Shown here: piece after piece, positions 10,414 through 25,100 of the stretch
How the letters are laid out: the number at the start of each line of letters is the position of its first letter
Numbering within the stretch: the stretch's first letter is position 1
Source of the DNA: Isoperla grammatica
Taxonomy: Eukaryota; Arthropoda; Insecta; Plecoptera; Perlodidae
Reading direction: 5' to 3'
Length of the DNA stretch: 64,000 nt
Assembly (NCBI GenBank): GCA_945910005.1
Contig: OX246746.1
Location: forward strand, 20,309,316 to 20,373,315
The notes under the pieces: generated by a model
What the model was told of the DNA's origin: nothing
Seen by the model: only the letters and a program-made list of their open reading frames with translations
Databases searched by the model: none
Translations under genes and position numbers: made by a program

Positions 10414-13265
10414 TAATGAATCCCTAAATCGTTGTTAGTCTTGCCAAGGTGGGATTACAGATCAGCTCTTCTTATATAGCTTCATTGTCTGTTATGCCTA
10501 TTCTTGCTTATTTTATGCATTTAAGTATAGTATTTTTTTACATCAAGTTTTTATTGTCATATGAATGGTACCTTTGATGATGATTATTTGGGAATGTACT
10601 GTACATAAGTAATTATTACACTTTTTAATTTTTTTTGTTATGTGTATACTATATATTATATATTTTAGTTCAAATCATTTTATTATGATTTATGAACAAG
10701 CCCCCAAAAAACAAGTAATCAAATGGTTGCAAATTCAATGAAACTTCTTGAATTTATGACTCCACTGTATATGAGGATGCAAAAATCTTCATACTTGGTA
10801 TCGGTATGTATTTCGTAATGTATCAAAAGTAAAACGTTCGTGCGTACTTATTTTTGTTTACTTTTCCATTTCCATTTCCTTTAGTTTTCTTGTTGCTTTG
10901 ATTAGTCATTGCAATTTGTGTATCACCAAGCTAGCATGAACTAACTACCAGGAGATAGGGATAGGATAGTGTACGCGTTTACTGTTTCTTTCGAAATACT
11001 AAATGCGTGTACCATGCGTGGAGGCATAGTGTGCGACTGGCCATGGCGCCGATCTTAACCCGACAGCATGGTGCCCGAATGTCTCCGACTCTTCCTACTT
11101 TGCGTCTGCACACTCGAAGTTTCCACCACCAAGGTTTGCACCACTCAAGGTTTTCTAACGATGTACCGATTCCGATTCTAATTCCTAACAAGTGTTGGTT
11201 GGTATCGCCAACATCCCCGACTGTTCGACGTATTCCGATCCTCGTTTCACATTTTCCTGCGTTTTTCAAACATATACCGTATTTACCCAAATAGAAGACT
11301 ACCTCTAATTTAAGACGACCCCCTATTTTTAAGAATTTAAAACTGGAAGAAAATCATATTTGTATTCATAATCTTAACACACGAATTTAAGACGACCCCC
11401 GATATTTTAAATATAAAAAATTGAATAATTATAGTCTTAAAATCAGGTCAATACTATATAGGTTTTTAGTGCTGTAAGATAGTAAGCGTAGCTAGCAGAG
11501 CGCAATTGAGCGCTGTTGGCGGAGCAAGTTGGGAGTGGTTGGGACAGAGAAGAAATGCTTCTGTAGCTCTGCAAGCGAGAAAAGATGATGTGACGTAGCA
11601 ATGAATGAACAACAAAAAAATTAGCACTTGATTGTTTTCTGAACGCGGTTTGATGCTCACCTTCGATGTGTGTACACAATGCTCATTTATGTTAAACTTA
11701 ATTATGAATTTCAATTTAATGTGACTTGAAACCTCAATTTTTTCGAGGGGCGGGTAAATATTTTTGAAACATTGTGCGGCCGGCGCACACTGAGTATGAT
11801 TCGTAAGAGTGCGCTGCTCTTAAGTGTGAATTAACGAGTGGGAGTTTCGGATTACACGCAAGGCATGTTTTCTAATTTTTTCATTGTCCTTCCTCATCCA
11901 TCACCAGTTCACCACTTGTGTTTCGAATAGCATCATTGCATTAAAGAAACCTCCACCTCAGAGATGTATGAACAATCCAGAGTATTCCTACAAAGTATGT
12001 TTGCATAAATACGAGCAGTGATGGAAACAAATAATATTTTACAACCAAGTAATGGCGCAAATAAACAAGATTTTGACGGGACGTTAAACCCCTAACAATC
12101 AACCAATCAACAACCAAGTAATGTAGGCCTAATACTAGTCGTCGTTCACCCTGAATTTTAATTTTTCCGTAGTTAGTGTAATGGTTATTTTTCTCATCCT
12201 TTCAGGCAGGGGGGAGAGAGGCTTTGGCATTGACAGGCACATTTAAATGCCAATTTTCAAATAAATTAAATGTTTTAGCCTTGGAAAAATTAATGGTCGA
12301 ATATCATGGGCGTAGACTTTTATTAGAGTGCTTCATTAAGCTATGTACTACCAATTACTCATTGTTCAACCAATTGTTCATTTGGATACACTAATGAGTC
12401 GAGTCTCCTTATACCTGTAGATTTGTGTGGCCAACTGTACTGGGCTTATGGGAGTAGTTAGTGAGTGGGTCATATTTCTGTTCTGTTTGCATTGGAATTA
12501 ATGCATATCTGTACTGTATCTGTAATTCCACTCTGGTAAACTATTAGATTCTGCTATAACTTCAAGCTCTCTGCAATGTCCAGAAGCCAGTTGAGAAGTG
12601 AAAGGAACTAAAAGCGAAATAGATGTAACGCATTTCGGTTGCTAGCCTTCCTCGCGACTGTAGTGCGTCACATATGATCTTTTCGAACAGAACACGCCAG
12701 TTTGAGGCTCTATTGCGACACCGCGTGGCTGGCTTATGGGATAGATTATTTTCCAGTAAGTCGGCTATTATTGGTGCAATACTGACATCTCATTGATGTC
12801 TCCGCTTTTGAAAAATTGACATAAGACCTTGAGTGTTCAATTAGTATTTATTTGTTTGAATTGTCAAGGTTTAAGTCTTATTAGATTATTATTGGGGTTT
12901 GCATTCAATGTAATGGACATTATATTTACGGACTGGAATACATATTTATTTAATAATAACTATGTTAGAAGATCAAGCAGTAACGGTTTCAAAGGCTGTT
13001 TGTCTGTTTTCACGAAGCAGTTTATAGTGAACGGCATGAATGTGGATTGTAAATTGGAGACTTACTAGGCATTATTAGTGCTGCAATTGTTTTTGTTGTG
13101 AATGACTCATTCCTGTAAGTATTTCATCCAATAATGGGATGTAAAACCGTAAAAGGAAGTTACAAATTCATTTCGTATTTGAATTGGTCCCTGTCTACCG
13201 TGTGCTCGATTTCCGCCACATGTTTTGAGTGCTCTGTGCACAAAGGGTTCGGTAATATTAAACCA
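10414..13265. other. PHB2 3' flank, no gene recognised
   Basis: I see no exon-like frame with matching splice sites. At 11276-11768 there are degraded inverted ends (CGTATTTACCCAAATA left, GGGGCGGGTAAATATT right, with repeated AAGACGACCCCC inside), probably an old DNA transposon. The rest is unremarkable AT-rich sequence that must include the unmarked PHB2 3' UTR. Confidence 0.5.
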
Positions 13266-13562
13266 TTGAGTGTATAGTGTAGGTAGAAACACAACGGCAG
13301 CGGCTGTTCGTCGACAGCTGCATACCGCTGAACATATGCTAGTAGCAGAATTTAGGCACATGCACAGTGACAGTGCATACAGATTTTGTTCTAAGTAACC
13401 AATCAATGATGCTATGCATATATGCCAATTAATTATACATAATTTGCTTTCCCCGCATGTGGGCCTATATTCTGCTACTAGCCGACTAGCGTATGTTGAC
13501 TGTCCAAAACTGTAGACAAACAGCGACTGGTATTGTGTCTCTACCCTACACTATACACTCAA
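13266..13562. mobile_element. Fold-back element, TTGAGTGTATAGTG ends
   Basis: Arms of about 95 bp: TTGAGTGTATAGTGTAGG at the left is mirrored by CCTACACTATACACTCAA at the right, continuing with scattered differences through GCTAGTAGCAGAAT. A short loop separates the arms. No confident target duplication. Confidence 0.75.
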
Positions 13563-16254
13563 CAAAAAATAATGGAGTGCTCTCTGAGTTCATTATCATA
13601 CATCCTAGAGTCCCGGCTGAGCATTCCGACAGAACAGAATCCATGATCAAATTCTCCCATGGAGCCACATCACTATCGGGCAACAATAAGGCAGGATATC
13701 CAAATTTTGTATATACTTCAAGTTTGGATTTGAATAATTGTTTAAACTATTTGAGAAATTAGAATATTTGTGTAGTGCTAGCTAGTATTATAGACAGACT
13801 AGGCATATATATCTATATTTTGTTACTACTAGCACTTCTACATTTCTTAACGATTTAAAATATTTCTAAGTGTAGTACAGGCCTAGTGTTTTGTAGTTAA
13901 GAAGCAGTATTGTATCTATATTTGTTTCACATTCAATAACATTTCCAACATAGATTGGTGGTTTAGTGCAGTGCTTCTCAAACTTTTGTACCGAGCCTTG
14001 CTTGTATAACCTTACAAGTGCTAACACCTCCCCAATGCATCTAAATTATTTTGTTTTTTTACAATTAGATCACAACATATTATATAGGCTATAGCATTTT
14101 ATGAAAGAAATTATACACCAAGAACAACTAGTGTATGTTATACATTCGCTAGTGCATCATGTAGCCTGGTCACTGAGATAAACTAAAATAAAATAAAAGA
14201 TACTTTAATTGGTATTTGCCTGGCCTCGCCTCACACTTTGAGAAACATTGGTTTAGGGCCATGAGTAGTGACTTGGCTTGAGTAGTGCATGTAGTAAAAG
14301 AAACAAATTATTAATATGTATATGTATTTTTTTTTTGTTACTTTTGGTAGATGTTACTACTGACAAACTTTAACAACTCTGTTTTTTTTTTGCTGTTTTC
14401 TTCAATATTATCAATATCATCTTGACATTTCCAGTGATTATCAAATCAGAAAACAGCAATTCAACAGTGTAATTATTTATTGTAATTTGTAATTATCTCT
14501 CTCTTACAGATTAGGATAATGCTTGTACACCTATTTGTTACTAAAGGCAAGCTAACAGTCGATGCTATGCATTGCTATAACTAAGTATGAACTATATCTA
14601 CTGGTACGCGACAAGTGTGAAGTTACGATGTTTGGCCACAGCATCAAACCCCGCCATAAGCATTTTCATTTCCAGTTTTTTAATTATTAGTTATCCGTTA
14701 CCTTGTACTGTACTTAATCATTTTTCATCTTGGATTAATGAATGTTAATGAAATGATACATTGCATTTGTCTAATTAGTAATTAGTAACTACAAATATGG
14801 TTTTATTATACTGATACTACATACTGTACATACGATAGATATAATGGTAGAAATAAAATAGACTGCGATAAAGTTGCTTAATTTTAAATGATAACCACTG
14901 AAAACTCTCCAGTCCTATTCTGAACATCTTTATAGTAGACATTATGTTATGTATGTAGGTGTATGTATGTATGTATGTATGGATGGTAAAATTCAAACCA
15001 GGTGGCTACTCTTTTGCCAAAATTTCAACTGGTCTTCCAGGGACGTAAAACTACGGGGGAGGTGTATCTAATATTGCAGACAATTTTTGTATGAACCACA
15101 CTGCCAAATATTTTCAATATATCTATATATACAATTACAAAACTTTAAGAACTGAGTACGTAACAAAAAAAAGTGGAAATGCATCATTCACCACAAATAG
15201 CAAACCTACAAACAATTTTAGGTTGTACACTTTCCTTGGTATGTTGTACAAAATATTATTACAAACATTGCTTGAGCTCATCCAGAAATATGTTGGTAAC
15301 AAAACATTTACCTGTGTTGTGTATGTGAAGTGCGTGAATTATCGAACAGAAATCAGAAAAAGAAGGAAAACAAATTGAAACATCCATCAGACCATGAAAA
15401 CTTGCATCACTTCCATACTGTTAATTGCAGACTTTTTTTAAACAATGCTTCACAACAAAAGCCATATTAGTTTTGCAACAACTGTTTAGTAAAATAATGC
15501 AGGTCCACAGTTTTTTTAAGTCTAGTATTCATCTGTGCAACTGCAAATTTTCATATACCTTCATTTGTTAGAAAAAAGTATATATAGAGATAAAAATTTT
15601 GGCTTTTAGATATTCTCCCAATGATAACCATTCTTTAAAAGTACGTAAACATTTTTAATTTTTATATTTAAATGTAGTAACTCTGCATAAAATAGAACTA
15701 AATAATGTTTTTTTTGTGTTTGGAAGTGTAGGAGCATGTCCAAATATGAAATTCCTGCAATTAAAATACTCCTAATAGATAATAACTACACAATTTTAAA
15801 AAGCACAACTTTAAGGAGTGGTTCTGGATACATCCCCCCCCTTACGAAGATAATCGATATATTGCATAATGGATCCATTTAACTTTGCATAAACAATGTT
15901 ATTATCCATTTCAAGTGAACCTGCCCATTCTTATCCTATGTCAAACTGTACTCTGTATGAGTTATTAGTTAATTTGCACTATCCAAGGTATGATGGAACT
16001 GATTTTCCTACCAGCAGATGGGTGACCTATTCACAAAGTGTGCATTTGCCATGGTGCTATAAGTTTTGTATATATCTGACATTTATTTTTGATAGTATTG
16101 TACTGCTCAATAACACCTATAAAATACAAGATAGCTTACAGTAACCTGTATGTACTGCATTCAATCTGGTCTTATTCCACACCCACCACTATCATTGCTG
16201 CAAGCTCATGTGTCGCGATTCCATTAATTGATATACAGTGATAACGACAAAGGG
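13563..16254. other. No gene recognised; simple repeats
   Basis: AT-rich sequence with a GTAT microsatellite at 14948-14984. The reading frames here are short, lack splice-site support and look random. Confidence 0.5.
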
Positions 16255-16453
16255 CAGTCCCACTGTAAAAACTGCGCCAAATTAACGGTTTTTAGTTGTA
16301 TTTTGAGAACGCCACACAATATTAAGAAATTGACAAATGCCGGTAATGTAGTTCTTATGAAACTGTAATCCCGACATTTGTCACTTAATATTATGTAGCG
16401 TTCTCAAAATACTAACTACAAAAGTTAATTTGCCGTGGTTTCTACAGTGAGAC
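16255..16453. mobile_element. Fold-back element, CACTGTAAAAAC ends
   Basis: The arms run from AGTCCCACTGTA at the left to TACAGTGAGACT at the right and pair over about 85 bp, including TTTTGAGAACGC with GCGTTCTCAAAA. A diverged fragment of the same family (AGAATGCTACACAATATTAA) occurs near 51986-52035. Confidence 0.78.
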
Positions 16454-19019
16454 TACCTTTCTGCATTAAGGTTATCCTGTGTTGATATGTGGTGACTCGG
16501 TGACTATTTCACTTATTGATTGTTTCTGACAACATCACTGAAGTGTTTACGGACGCAGCAACGTGATTCAAAGTCTGCCCCAACCCCCTCCCATAGAAGG
16601 TAAGTCAGAGAGAGAGAGTTGAAGATATACATGTCAAGGAGTTGTTGTTTGTGTACGAGAGAATTTGTTTACGCAGGTATTGCAAATGGAAATGAGCTTT
16701 GTTTTTGAAAAAATGGCAAATATATGGCATTCTGAAAAGCAAGGAAATGATTTAAACTAGGTACCTGTTTCAAAAAGTATACACTGCGCCCCCCCCCCCC
16801 CCCAAAAAAAAAAAAACAGGTGGACCGACTTACAGCATTCCAGCTCTGCAATCCTGTGAGAACATCAAGACTTGTTACCGTCTGAAATATCAACACTTGC
16901 ATTATACCAAATATCAATTGTTATATGACAGTTGTTATTGTCCTGATTCTGTTGGCAGTTGTTATGGCTGCCATTAGTATTGCATGAATTGTAATGATAA
17001 CTAAATAGGTTGACTCTTAACTGGCAGTTGAGGAATGGAAAAAATTATAGCTATGTAAATGGTAATCCTTCGGGATATAAGGAACACAAAGCTGTGTGGT
17101 AGTAAATGTATTGTAAATGCTTCACAGAACTATGTGTTTTGTATGTTTGCTAACAACACCTCTCAATATTTTATTCCTGTTCCTTCCTTTTCCTCTTGTA
17201 TTTTTTTTCAAAGCATTATTATAATAGATGGGGCCATCATTATGGTATTCCAATCTCTGCAATTATGTATTTTTCAGTAGCTACATCATTTTGTTTCAGA
17301 TACTTTTATCATTTATTTGTCATCACATCAAGAATTGCATTTTCATTTTTCAGCTTGGGACGATATCTTACCATCATTTACCCCTAGTTCTCAGCGTGGC
17401 CGTGGTACAATTCTTACGGACTCCGCTGCAACCGCAGCTTCACTGATTGTTGGCCCTAGACACAAACATTAATCTTGTACCTGCATTTTGTAACATATTT
17501 TGGTTTTTGGAACATGAAGTCAAATCTATGGTATTCACTTTATACCCATATCCTTGAAATGAACATAAAGAAGTTCCATGGGCATTCATGTTTTCTCAAG
17601 TTGCCATATACTGTAAATTCTGTATACAATTCTATGGTAGTCAGTTTTAAGAAATTGTGATTGATACTGGGAAAAATTCAATCGTAACTCAAGGCAAACG
17701 TTTTAGTTCAATGTGTCATAGTAGAGCTGGAATTGTTTAATGGCTTGTTTATTTTTTTTTTCCACCTTTATTTAGTTCTACATCGAGAAAGATGTGCTAG
17801 GTATGCTTATATGCATTCCAAGTGGTAAGGCAAAATTCTAGTGCTATTATCTTGTGTCCATCTGTGGCACTGTATAAGTAGTCTCCATATACAACACTGC
17901 ATTAGTAACGGCATTCTTACCAGCTTAAGTATGTTACTGAGCATATGTACAATGGACCTTAAATTTCTCCCAGTATCAACAAATATGAACCACTGTTAGC
18001 CCTTACGTGCAGTGAATGCAAATGTGAATCAGGTAAAGGGTTCGATTATTGACTGAAATCAAACTTAACAATGTTAAATATTTCGGTATCAAAATTTACA
18101 GTTCAAGTGTCCACTTTTTTACTTTTTAAAAGATGTTTTTTAGATAAAATGTTCTTTTCAAAGTATTTGTAAATACAATGTGCAATAAAGACAGTACCAA
18201 ATTTTATATGCAAATTAACTTTGTTACTCATTTATACTTTTATATTTATATACATATACTTGTTGTTTATATTTATACTCTCTTTTCAAGAAGTTTGCTC
18301 CCTCCTGATCCATGTGTTGATATTATGAGTGAATTTTGATGTTTGTACATGTTTTGTACCAATGGACAAGAAATGTAATACATTATTCATACATAGTATG
18401 ACAGATAATTTTTTATGTAATTTAAGTGATGAATAATGGTGTTCTTGAGGAACATGCAAAATTCATTGCACAAATTTTGTAATGTTTCCCGGGTCAACTT
18501 ACTGCATCTAGTTTTTGATAAAAATGATTGGTGTTTATGATATGTCCCACTCCCACCCAAACCATTAAAACAAAATTTGGGCTGCTTTTAATAGTTAATT
18601 TAGTTCAACAAGTTTCATGAATATTTGATAAATCAGACCGATGTTGATGCCAAATATTAAACATGGATCTTTAGTCTTTGTTGATACATTCCCTTGTGTA
18701 TCTGTTATACCTAGCAACATAAATTATTACCCGAATTCGATCTAACTAGCTAACTAACTAACGATCTAAACCATAGTAAACAATAATAGAAAAACTGTTG
18801 GCCGTATTTGATATCATCTAAAACAAAGCAGAAATGACATTATAAATCTCTGTTGGCTGATCTGTTTCCATGTAATCAGATAATGGAATACAATTTACCG
18901 TTATGGTAATAGCTACATACAACAATAAAATATTACATTCCTAATAACATAAGGGCTCATAAGAGCATTTTTTCTTTGCTTTGGATCACAAAGTGAAGCT
19001 AAGCTAGTAAAATGAGGTA
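16454..19019. other. No gene recognised
   Basis: AT-rich intergenic sequence. It contains a C-run followed by an A-run (about 16789-16816) and isolated AATAAA motifs (for example 18184), but no exon I can support. Confidence 0.45.
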
Positions 19020-19305
19020 CCGTACACAACAGTGTTTGGAGTTATCTTTTTGAATCCCCCTAGCGGAGGAAGCTCGAATTGCCAGCTTGGCGAGCCGCTC
19101 CAAGCGGAGGTCTAGCGGACATTGGATTGTACTTGTTTGTTTATCCAAGTGGCCGTGGAGTCGTGGATGAAGAGGAAGATTAGCTTTTCCTACACGTCAA
19201 TCTGGAGTTAATAGAAGTCTTCCTAGGGATTTAGGGTAGCATTCATATTTGTCTCTTCAGTTTGATTTACATACTACGTGACGAAGATTCAGTTCACCTT
19301 CAAAG
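19020..19305 (+). promoter_or_regulatory. Likely promoter and 5' UTR of the short TPD52 transcript
   Basis: Relative to its surroundings this interval is GC- and CpG-richer (CTAGCGGAGG, GGCGAGCCGC, TGGCCGTGGAG) and includes an inverted CCAAT box (ATTGG near 19121). It directly precedes the ATG at 19306. No TATA box is clear. Inferred from position and composition only. Confidence 0.4.
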
Positions 19306-19324
19306 ATGAGCAACATTGCCGCAG
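19306..19324 (+). CDS. TPD52: TPD52 alternative first exon A (short form)
   Basis: ATG AGC AAC ATT GCC GCA G is followed by a strong donor GTAAGA. It ends in phase 1, exactly what the acceptor at 28634 (CAG|CT GAA) needs, giving MSNIAA-AEEAAP. It follows a CpG-richer upstream region. Six codons are too few for proof by coding content. Confidence 0.65.
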
Positions 19325-22111
19325 GTAAGAAAAGGTTTGACTTAATTAGCGAAGGAAAGATCCGGCCTTTCCTTTATATGTTCCGAGGTTTATGGTAGGC
19401 CTAGGCCTAGGTAGGGAATAAATTGATTGATTTTGAAGCCAGAACAGGACGGCTGTGCTTCTACTTTGGGCCCAATTATGCCCTAGACCAAGCAAATGTT
19501 GTGCATAGCCTAGGGCCTAGGCCTCGTTCGATTTGCAATGTCTTGATTGCTTAGACTTAGGGCCTAACTGGCCTAGGCCTAGGCCTAGGAGGCCCAACTG
19601 GCCTAGGCCTAGGAGACTAGACCTAGGCACATGCCCGTAGTTCTGTCCTTCAGGACTCTATCAGATTGATGGGTATAGGCCCTATCTAGGCCTAGGCTGT
19701 AGCTTAAGCCCATTTGATACCACATGTTTATGGGCCTAAAGACAGACAGTGGATTTGGTGAGCCCAGCAGGCAGGCTTATTGGCAGCTTAGATTTGGCTT
19801 AGGCTAGGCCTAGGTCTAGGGTAGGCATTAGACCTAGGCCACCCTCGTAAGGATTATAAACACAATGCGTAGGCTACATGAATTAGACTCTACATCAATT
19901 AACAGTATGTAGGCATAGGCTAGGCCTAGACTTAATAATTTTTTCTTTCACCAATTTCTAGTTCCAGTTGTTAGGTTGGTTTTAGGCCTATCTTCATAAA
20001 CTTGTCTCTCTGGACCAGTGACAAGTCTTTCTTTTTCTTCCTTCCACCCTTTTCGAACCTTCTCTCCTCCTTGTTTGACCAAGGTTTCAATGTCTGCAAA
20101 TCCCTTAATTTTTCCCTTGCCTATCTGTTCCACTACCATTCCACTCCACTCCACGTTCGTCTTGCCCAGGAAGGAGGAGGCCTACTTTCCCACATCTGGC
20201 CTCCAATTCTTTCTTTAATAACACACACCAGGACTCATTAACCGAAAGATGATAATATAAGTAAAAAGTTCGGACAAACGCTGTTAAAACATTACACGCA
20301 CTACTCACCCACTGCGTTATATTTCGGCAACATCCATCACCATCCTCGGACAGTTGCCTCGCGTTTGAGGATGGCGACGGATGTTGCCGAAATATAACGC
20401 AGTGGGTGAGTAGTGCGTGTAGCCTAATGTTTTAACCGTGTTGGTCCGAACTTTTTACCAATATTTTCTTACATTAATATTTCCAAGAGTGGTTCCCTGT
20501 CACTGTATTTCACCAGTCCATGCCCTTGCTACTCTGTACTTAGCAGTAACAAACAGCCTAGGATTTACGTGATTTAGGTGATTAGAAAAGCTAACGAAAA
20601 AAAACTTAAATCCTGATTTGGTGTAAACATTCGTTGCTTCATATAACTTTTTAGAGTAGATAGGCTATTGATGAAAATAAAGTATTAAACAAAATTTGGT
20701 CTTGGGCTGCTGGGCTCAGGTTTATACCCTACTAACTGCCCCAAAATGTCTATTTAATAGCCCCATAGTCACTATATTTACATGCAGGTTTGACATAGAT
20801 TTCAGAACGTTTTGAATTATCGAAACTGCATATAAACACTTCGAAAGTGGGTTTGTATCGGTTCGATTCAACCCCCTTACTATGTTTACATGCAACTTTG
20901 AAATTCAATTTCAAACTTGCATGTAAATGTAGTAACTGTTACCTACGTGATTCATTGCAGCCATAAGTAACTTTTTTTCTGGAATTACCAGTTAACAGAG
21001 CCCCAATTCTTCCAGTGTACTGAAAGTGCTGGGCTAGCAACTTATGAACGTTCAATATCATATCTTGGTTCATGCTTTGTCAACTGGCTTTAGCCTATTT
21101 GTTCTGTTCATCCAGAAGGTAATGGAATGCAACCTAAGTTAATAAGTATATCCACTGAATAGTTTTCTTCCCCCTCATATACCAGGGCTTCTCAACTATG
21201 GGTCCTGGAAAACAAAATGGGGTCGCGAGCTTATGAAAAATGAAAATTGAGGTGTAGGCCTATACAGAATTGAACTTTTTAAAGAAAATGTATAAAAAGA
21301 TAGGTATTTATAGAAAAGTTAATGAAAGAGGCTCAGCGAGAAACTTCCTTACTCTTGCATCGGCTTATAAAAAAGCCAACACAGAGTGAAGCGAATCGCT
21401 GTAAGTAACGGCTAACAAGCGACCATCTATTTTAGTGTATGAACTACGCAAATAAGGTCGGATATAAGACGGGGTCGCGAGATTTTTTACCTAGAAATTT
21501 GGGGTCATGGGCAATAAAGTTTGAGAAGGCCTGTCCTATACAGTTGTTACATTTTTATGTGGTTAGCACAGTGTTAAAACTCTTATTTTCATCAATGACA
21601 ACATGAATTTAGTATTGCCAGTACCTATTATCCGGGAATCGTATAATTTCTCTTAAGAAGGCTTTCAAGTGCAGTATTTAACTGATCATAAGTTTTGGCT
21701 GAGCATTTTTGGAGTAAAATTATGCTCTCGTGAAGAATAAGTAGGCCTATGAGTATGACATTTTGCTTTTGACATATTTTCCATGGAAGTATAGATCAAG
21801 CCTCTGCCAGAACAGATTCAGAAAAAAAAAGTTAAAAGGCAGTCACACTCCCATCAACTAAAAAATGAAGGAAATTAGGACAAATTTAGGGATTACTAAC
21901 AAGAAACAAATCAAAAAAGTTAAAAAGAATAACATAAAAATCAATACTGGTAACAAATACTTGATGGGGTGACCGGTCACTTTTTTTTACATTTGGAATC
22001 ATAGTGAACACACCTTATGAATGTGAATTCAACGTGGTCTACATTTTGATGTAGGCCTACTATTAAAGTTTAAACCACATAGGCATATTACTATTATTAT
22101 TATTGTTGTTG

Positions 22112-22169
<58 letters not shown>

Positions 22170-25100
22170 GTATACGGTACATTCTGAAGTTGTAAATTGC
22201 ATTTTGCCCCCCTCGCCCCTTCTTGACTAAACTATTGGGGGGGGTGGGGGCGGCGGCGACTCCCCTCGCCCCCCTTAGTTAAGCCTATGGTTAGGGGTTT
22301 TAATATATATATCTTTAACCACCCTATTTCTCATTCATCATAATTTTGGCCACTTTTCCCATTTTTTGTTTTGCAATCATGTCGGCCCTCTTTGAACGCC
22401 CACCAATCCCCGATGCTAACACTCTTAACTGAACTCCTCCCCTTACGCCCTGGGTAAAATTGATCCAGGGTAGCTCTGCCTTTTGTAAAAAGCGACTACA
22501 AGCTTAGAGCAGTCTGCTCTAAGACTACAAGGCCGATGTCATATGACCACAGATATGACCTTCGAGTAGATGGTAAAACCACAATAATAAATAAATAACA
22601 ACCCCAGGCCTCGTGAGTGACGTCATATGACCTAGCTGTCGAGCACGTCCTCCTAAAACAACAAAAATCGATCAAATCAATCAATAAAAGACCCATGTAT
22701 GATGATGTACATCTATGTGGTACTTTTCTAAGTATCTGTGCACCTGGACCTCCTATAAGTCAAAATATCTTTACTTATAGGCCCTAAGTAGATAAAGGCT
22801 ACTTTAAAAAGTATTTTATACAACATTGTCAGGAGTATTATTTATTAGTAGTCAGTTAAATTTAACAATGGAAATCAACATAATAATTTGCAATGAATCA
22901 TGCAAATAAAAGTCGGAAAATTCTTTAGGGCAAAATACAAATAATTCACCAGTTATTACAAGTTTTCCATCGCTTCCTGCACACGCAGGCCCGTTGCTGG
23001 GTGCGTCTCGTCGCGCATAGTGGAGGCACCAAGGCCACCTGAAAATATTGTTAGTATTTCATGATACTAGGAAATAATTTAGATAGGGATAATCGTACAA
23101 ATAATGTTTGAACGCACTGTCGCACACATGGGCAAGGCCCATGGCAATGCCTCTCCACCCCCTTCCTCCGCCCATCGTCCCTAACATGTAGAATAACAAG
23201 TGCTGGTGTTCTATACATTAGATCCGCAGATGGACTACCTGAACACCAAGAGAGATTTTCGTGAACCGATGTAGTCTCATACCTATCTCAAATACATATT
23301 TACTGCCCCTTTTCATACTTGATATCTCGACGAAAATTCACCGATTCCTGGCGTTCTACAGTTCTTTCACACATTTTGTAAATGTGATCTTCAGCTTAGT
23401 AGGGTGTATAAGCCTCATTATGAGTCAGGCCCGCTGTTAGGCAGTTCCACACCCAAACCAAAGGTCGTAAATTATCCCTAATGTACCTGTTTCAAATAGG
23501 CCAAGTTGGTAGAAACTATCACTGCTGTGAGTTCACGAAGGCTGAAGCCATGGTCCGGCCAAGGGTATAGATAGCAATTACAGTCACACCTCACAAACCC
23601 CGTAACTAATAAAGACAGGAATTTAGACCTCTTCAGAGAACGTTACGACTATCTTATTGCGCCACAATCATATCACCATCAAATCAAAATATTTCGTCGC
23701 TAGATGTGTTGGCACGTACACTCGCCACTGCACCACTGATATGGTTTGTTTATTATCTTACTGAAAGGGACGTGTCATGATTGCACTGCGGCCTATAAAT
23801 TCTGCCCAATTCAGTATATATATTTCCAATCTTGAAGAGAATGTACCTTCCTAACTAGATTGTGTTTCCCCAATCATGTGTTTCCCCACAGCAAGGGGGA
23901 GGTCATGGAATTAGAGAAGGTGCAGCGTAGGGCGCCAAGGAAGGTTACAGGACAAGTTGGGAGATGGAGACCGAGAAAAATAGGTTAGGGAATGTGATAA
24001 GGGCTTATGATAGTGTTACAGCAATGGTGGGGGAACTGGGTTGGGAGTCCTTAGAGGAGAGACGGAGGAGTGATAGTATGTGTAATCTATAGAGCAGCTA
24101 GGGGGAAAGGAGGGTGGGTGGAAATCCAGAGCAGGTTGCGAGGGGGATCATAATTGGAAGTTTCAACGTCAGGTAGTGAGAAGTGATCTGGGTAGGTTTG
24201 GTTTTGTTGAGAGAACGGTTAGGGAATGGAATGAGCTACCCGAGGAGGTTGTTGAGTGCGAGTCAGTAAGGGAATTTAGAAATAGATTGAAGGATAGGAG
24301 GTGATAAGAGAGGGTGGGGTGGGGGGAGGTTTGGATAGGTTGCCACCGGGTAGTTGTGGCCCATTTGTATCCGCCGATAAATCCCGCATGGACCCAGTGA
24401 CGCCCACTCGATGTTCACCCTAATTTTGTTGTTACTGTAACCGCCAGTAGTCTCATTGTGCCATCATGAGCCAACGATGTAGATCGGACGGAAGGGGTTC
24501 CTGACCTTCGTTGTATGGTTGTATCATTGGAAAGTGCTCTGGTAACGGCGGTCAGTCTGGGTTCAGTAACCAGTTTCACGAGAAGCTGACGTATAGGCCT
24601 ACAGTCGTTCCACTCTAAAGACACCCACGCAGCCTCGACGATAGAGCGCTCTCGGTTCTCCGGTAGACTAATGTATGCATAGTCAGTAGTCAAGTCAGCA
24701 CATCACGTTTTAATAGCATGTTATTTACACGTGCACCCAGGTAGAGAACGCAGTCGCAGAGGAACTAAATAATTAGTGCGGGATTACTGCCATGCATTGG
24801 TTTGTAGTCGAAACGTGAAATTAACGTCGATTTAACAATAAAATTTGCTCTAAACAAGAGAAAGCTTTTTATTTTGTTCTGTGAAGTTAGTTGTTCGCGA
24901 TTCGACAGTTACAGTACCCGCATTTCTGTTTGGAGTGAAAGGTGTCGAGTTTCTCTTATGTTACCAAGGCTATAGTGCGCGAGTCTGCAGTCATAAGGTG
25001 TTCCACGGTACGGGACGGTACGGCCAGGCTAGGCAAGACGTGGCACTGCCACTGGTAATCTTATCAATGGCGTTGTTTGGACAATCGTCTGGTCAACGTG

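Noticed and set aside
19948..20308. Minus-strand frames with a lysine/glutamate-rich peptide
   Set aside because: The strand is simply purine-rich, which yields such peptides; a LINE origin is possible but unsupported.
23291..23350. Upstream exon for the antisense gene (peptide RQESVNFRRDIKYEKGQ)
   Set aside because: Its donor would be phase 2, whereas the terminal exon needs phase 1.
24415..24693. A 92-codon minus-strand gene
   Set aside because: No splice site links it to the antisense exon at 22956, no domain is recognisable, and a CpG-rich region favours chance open frames.
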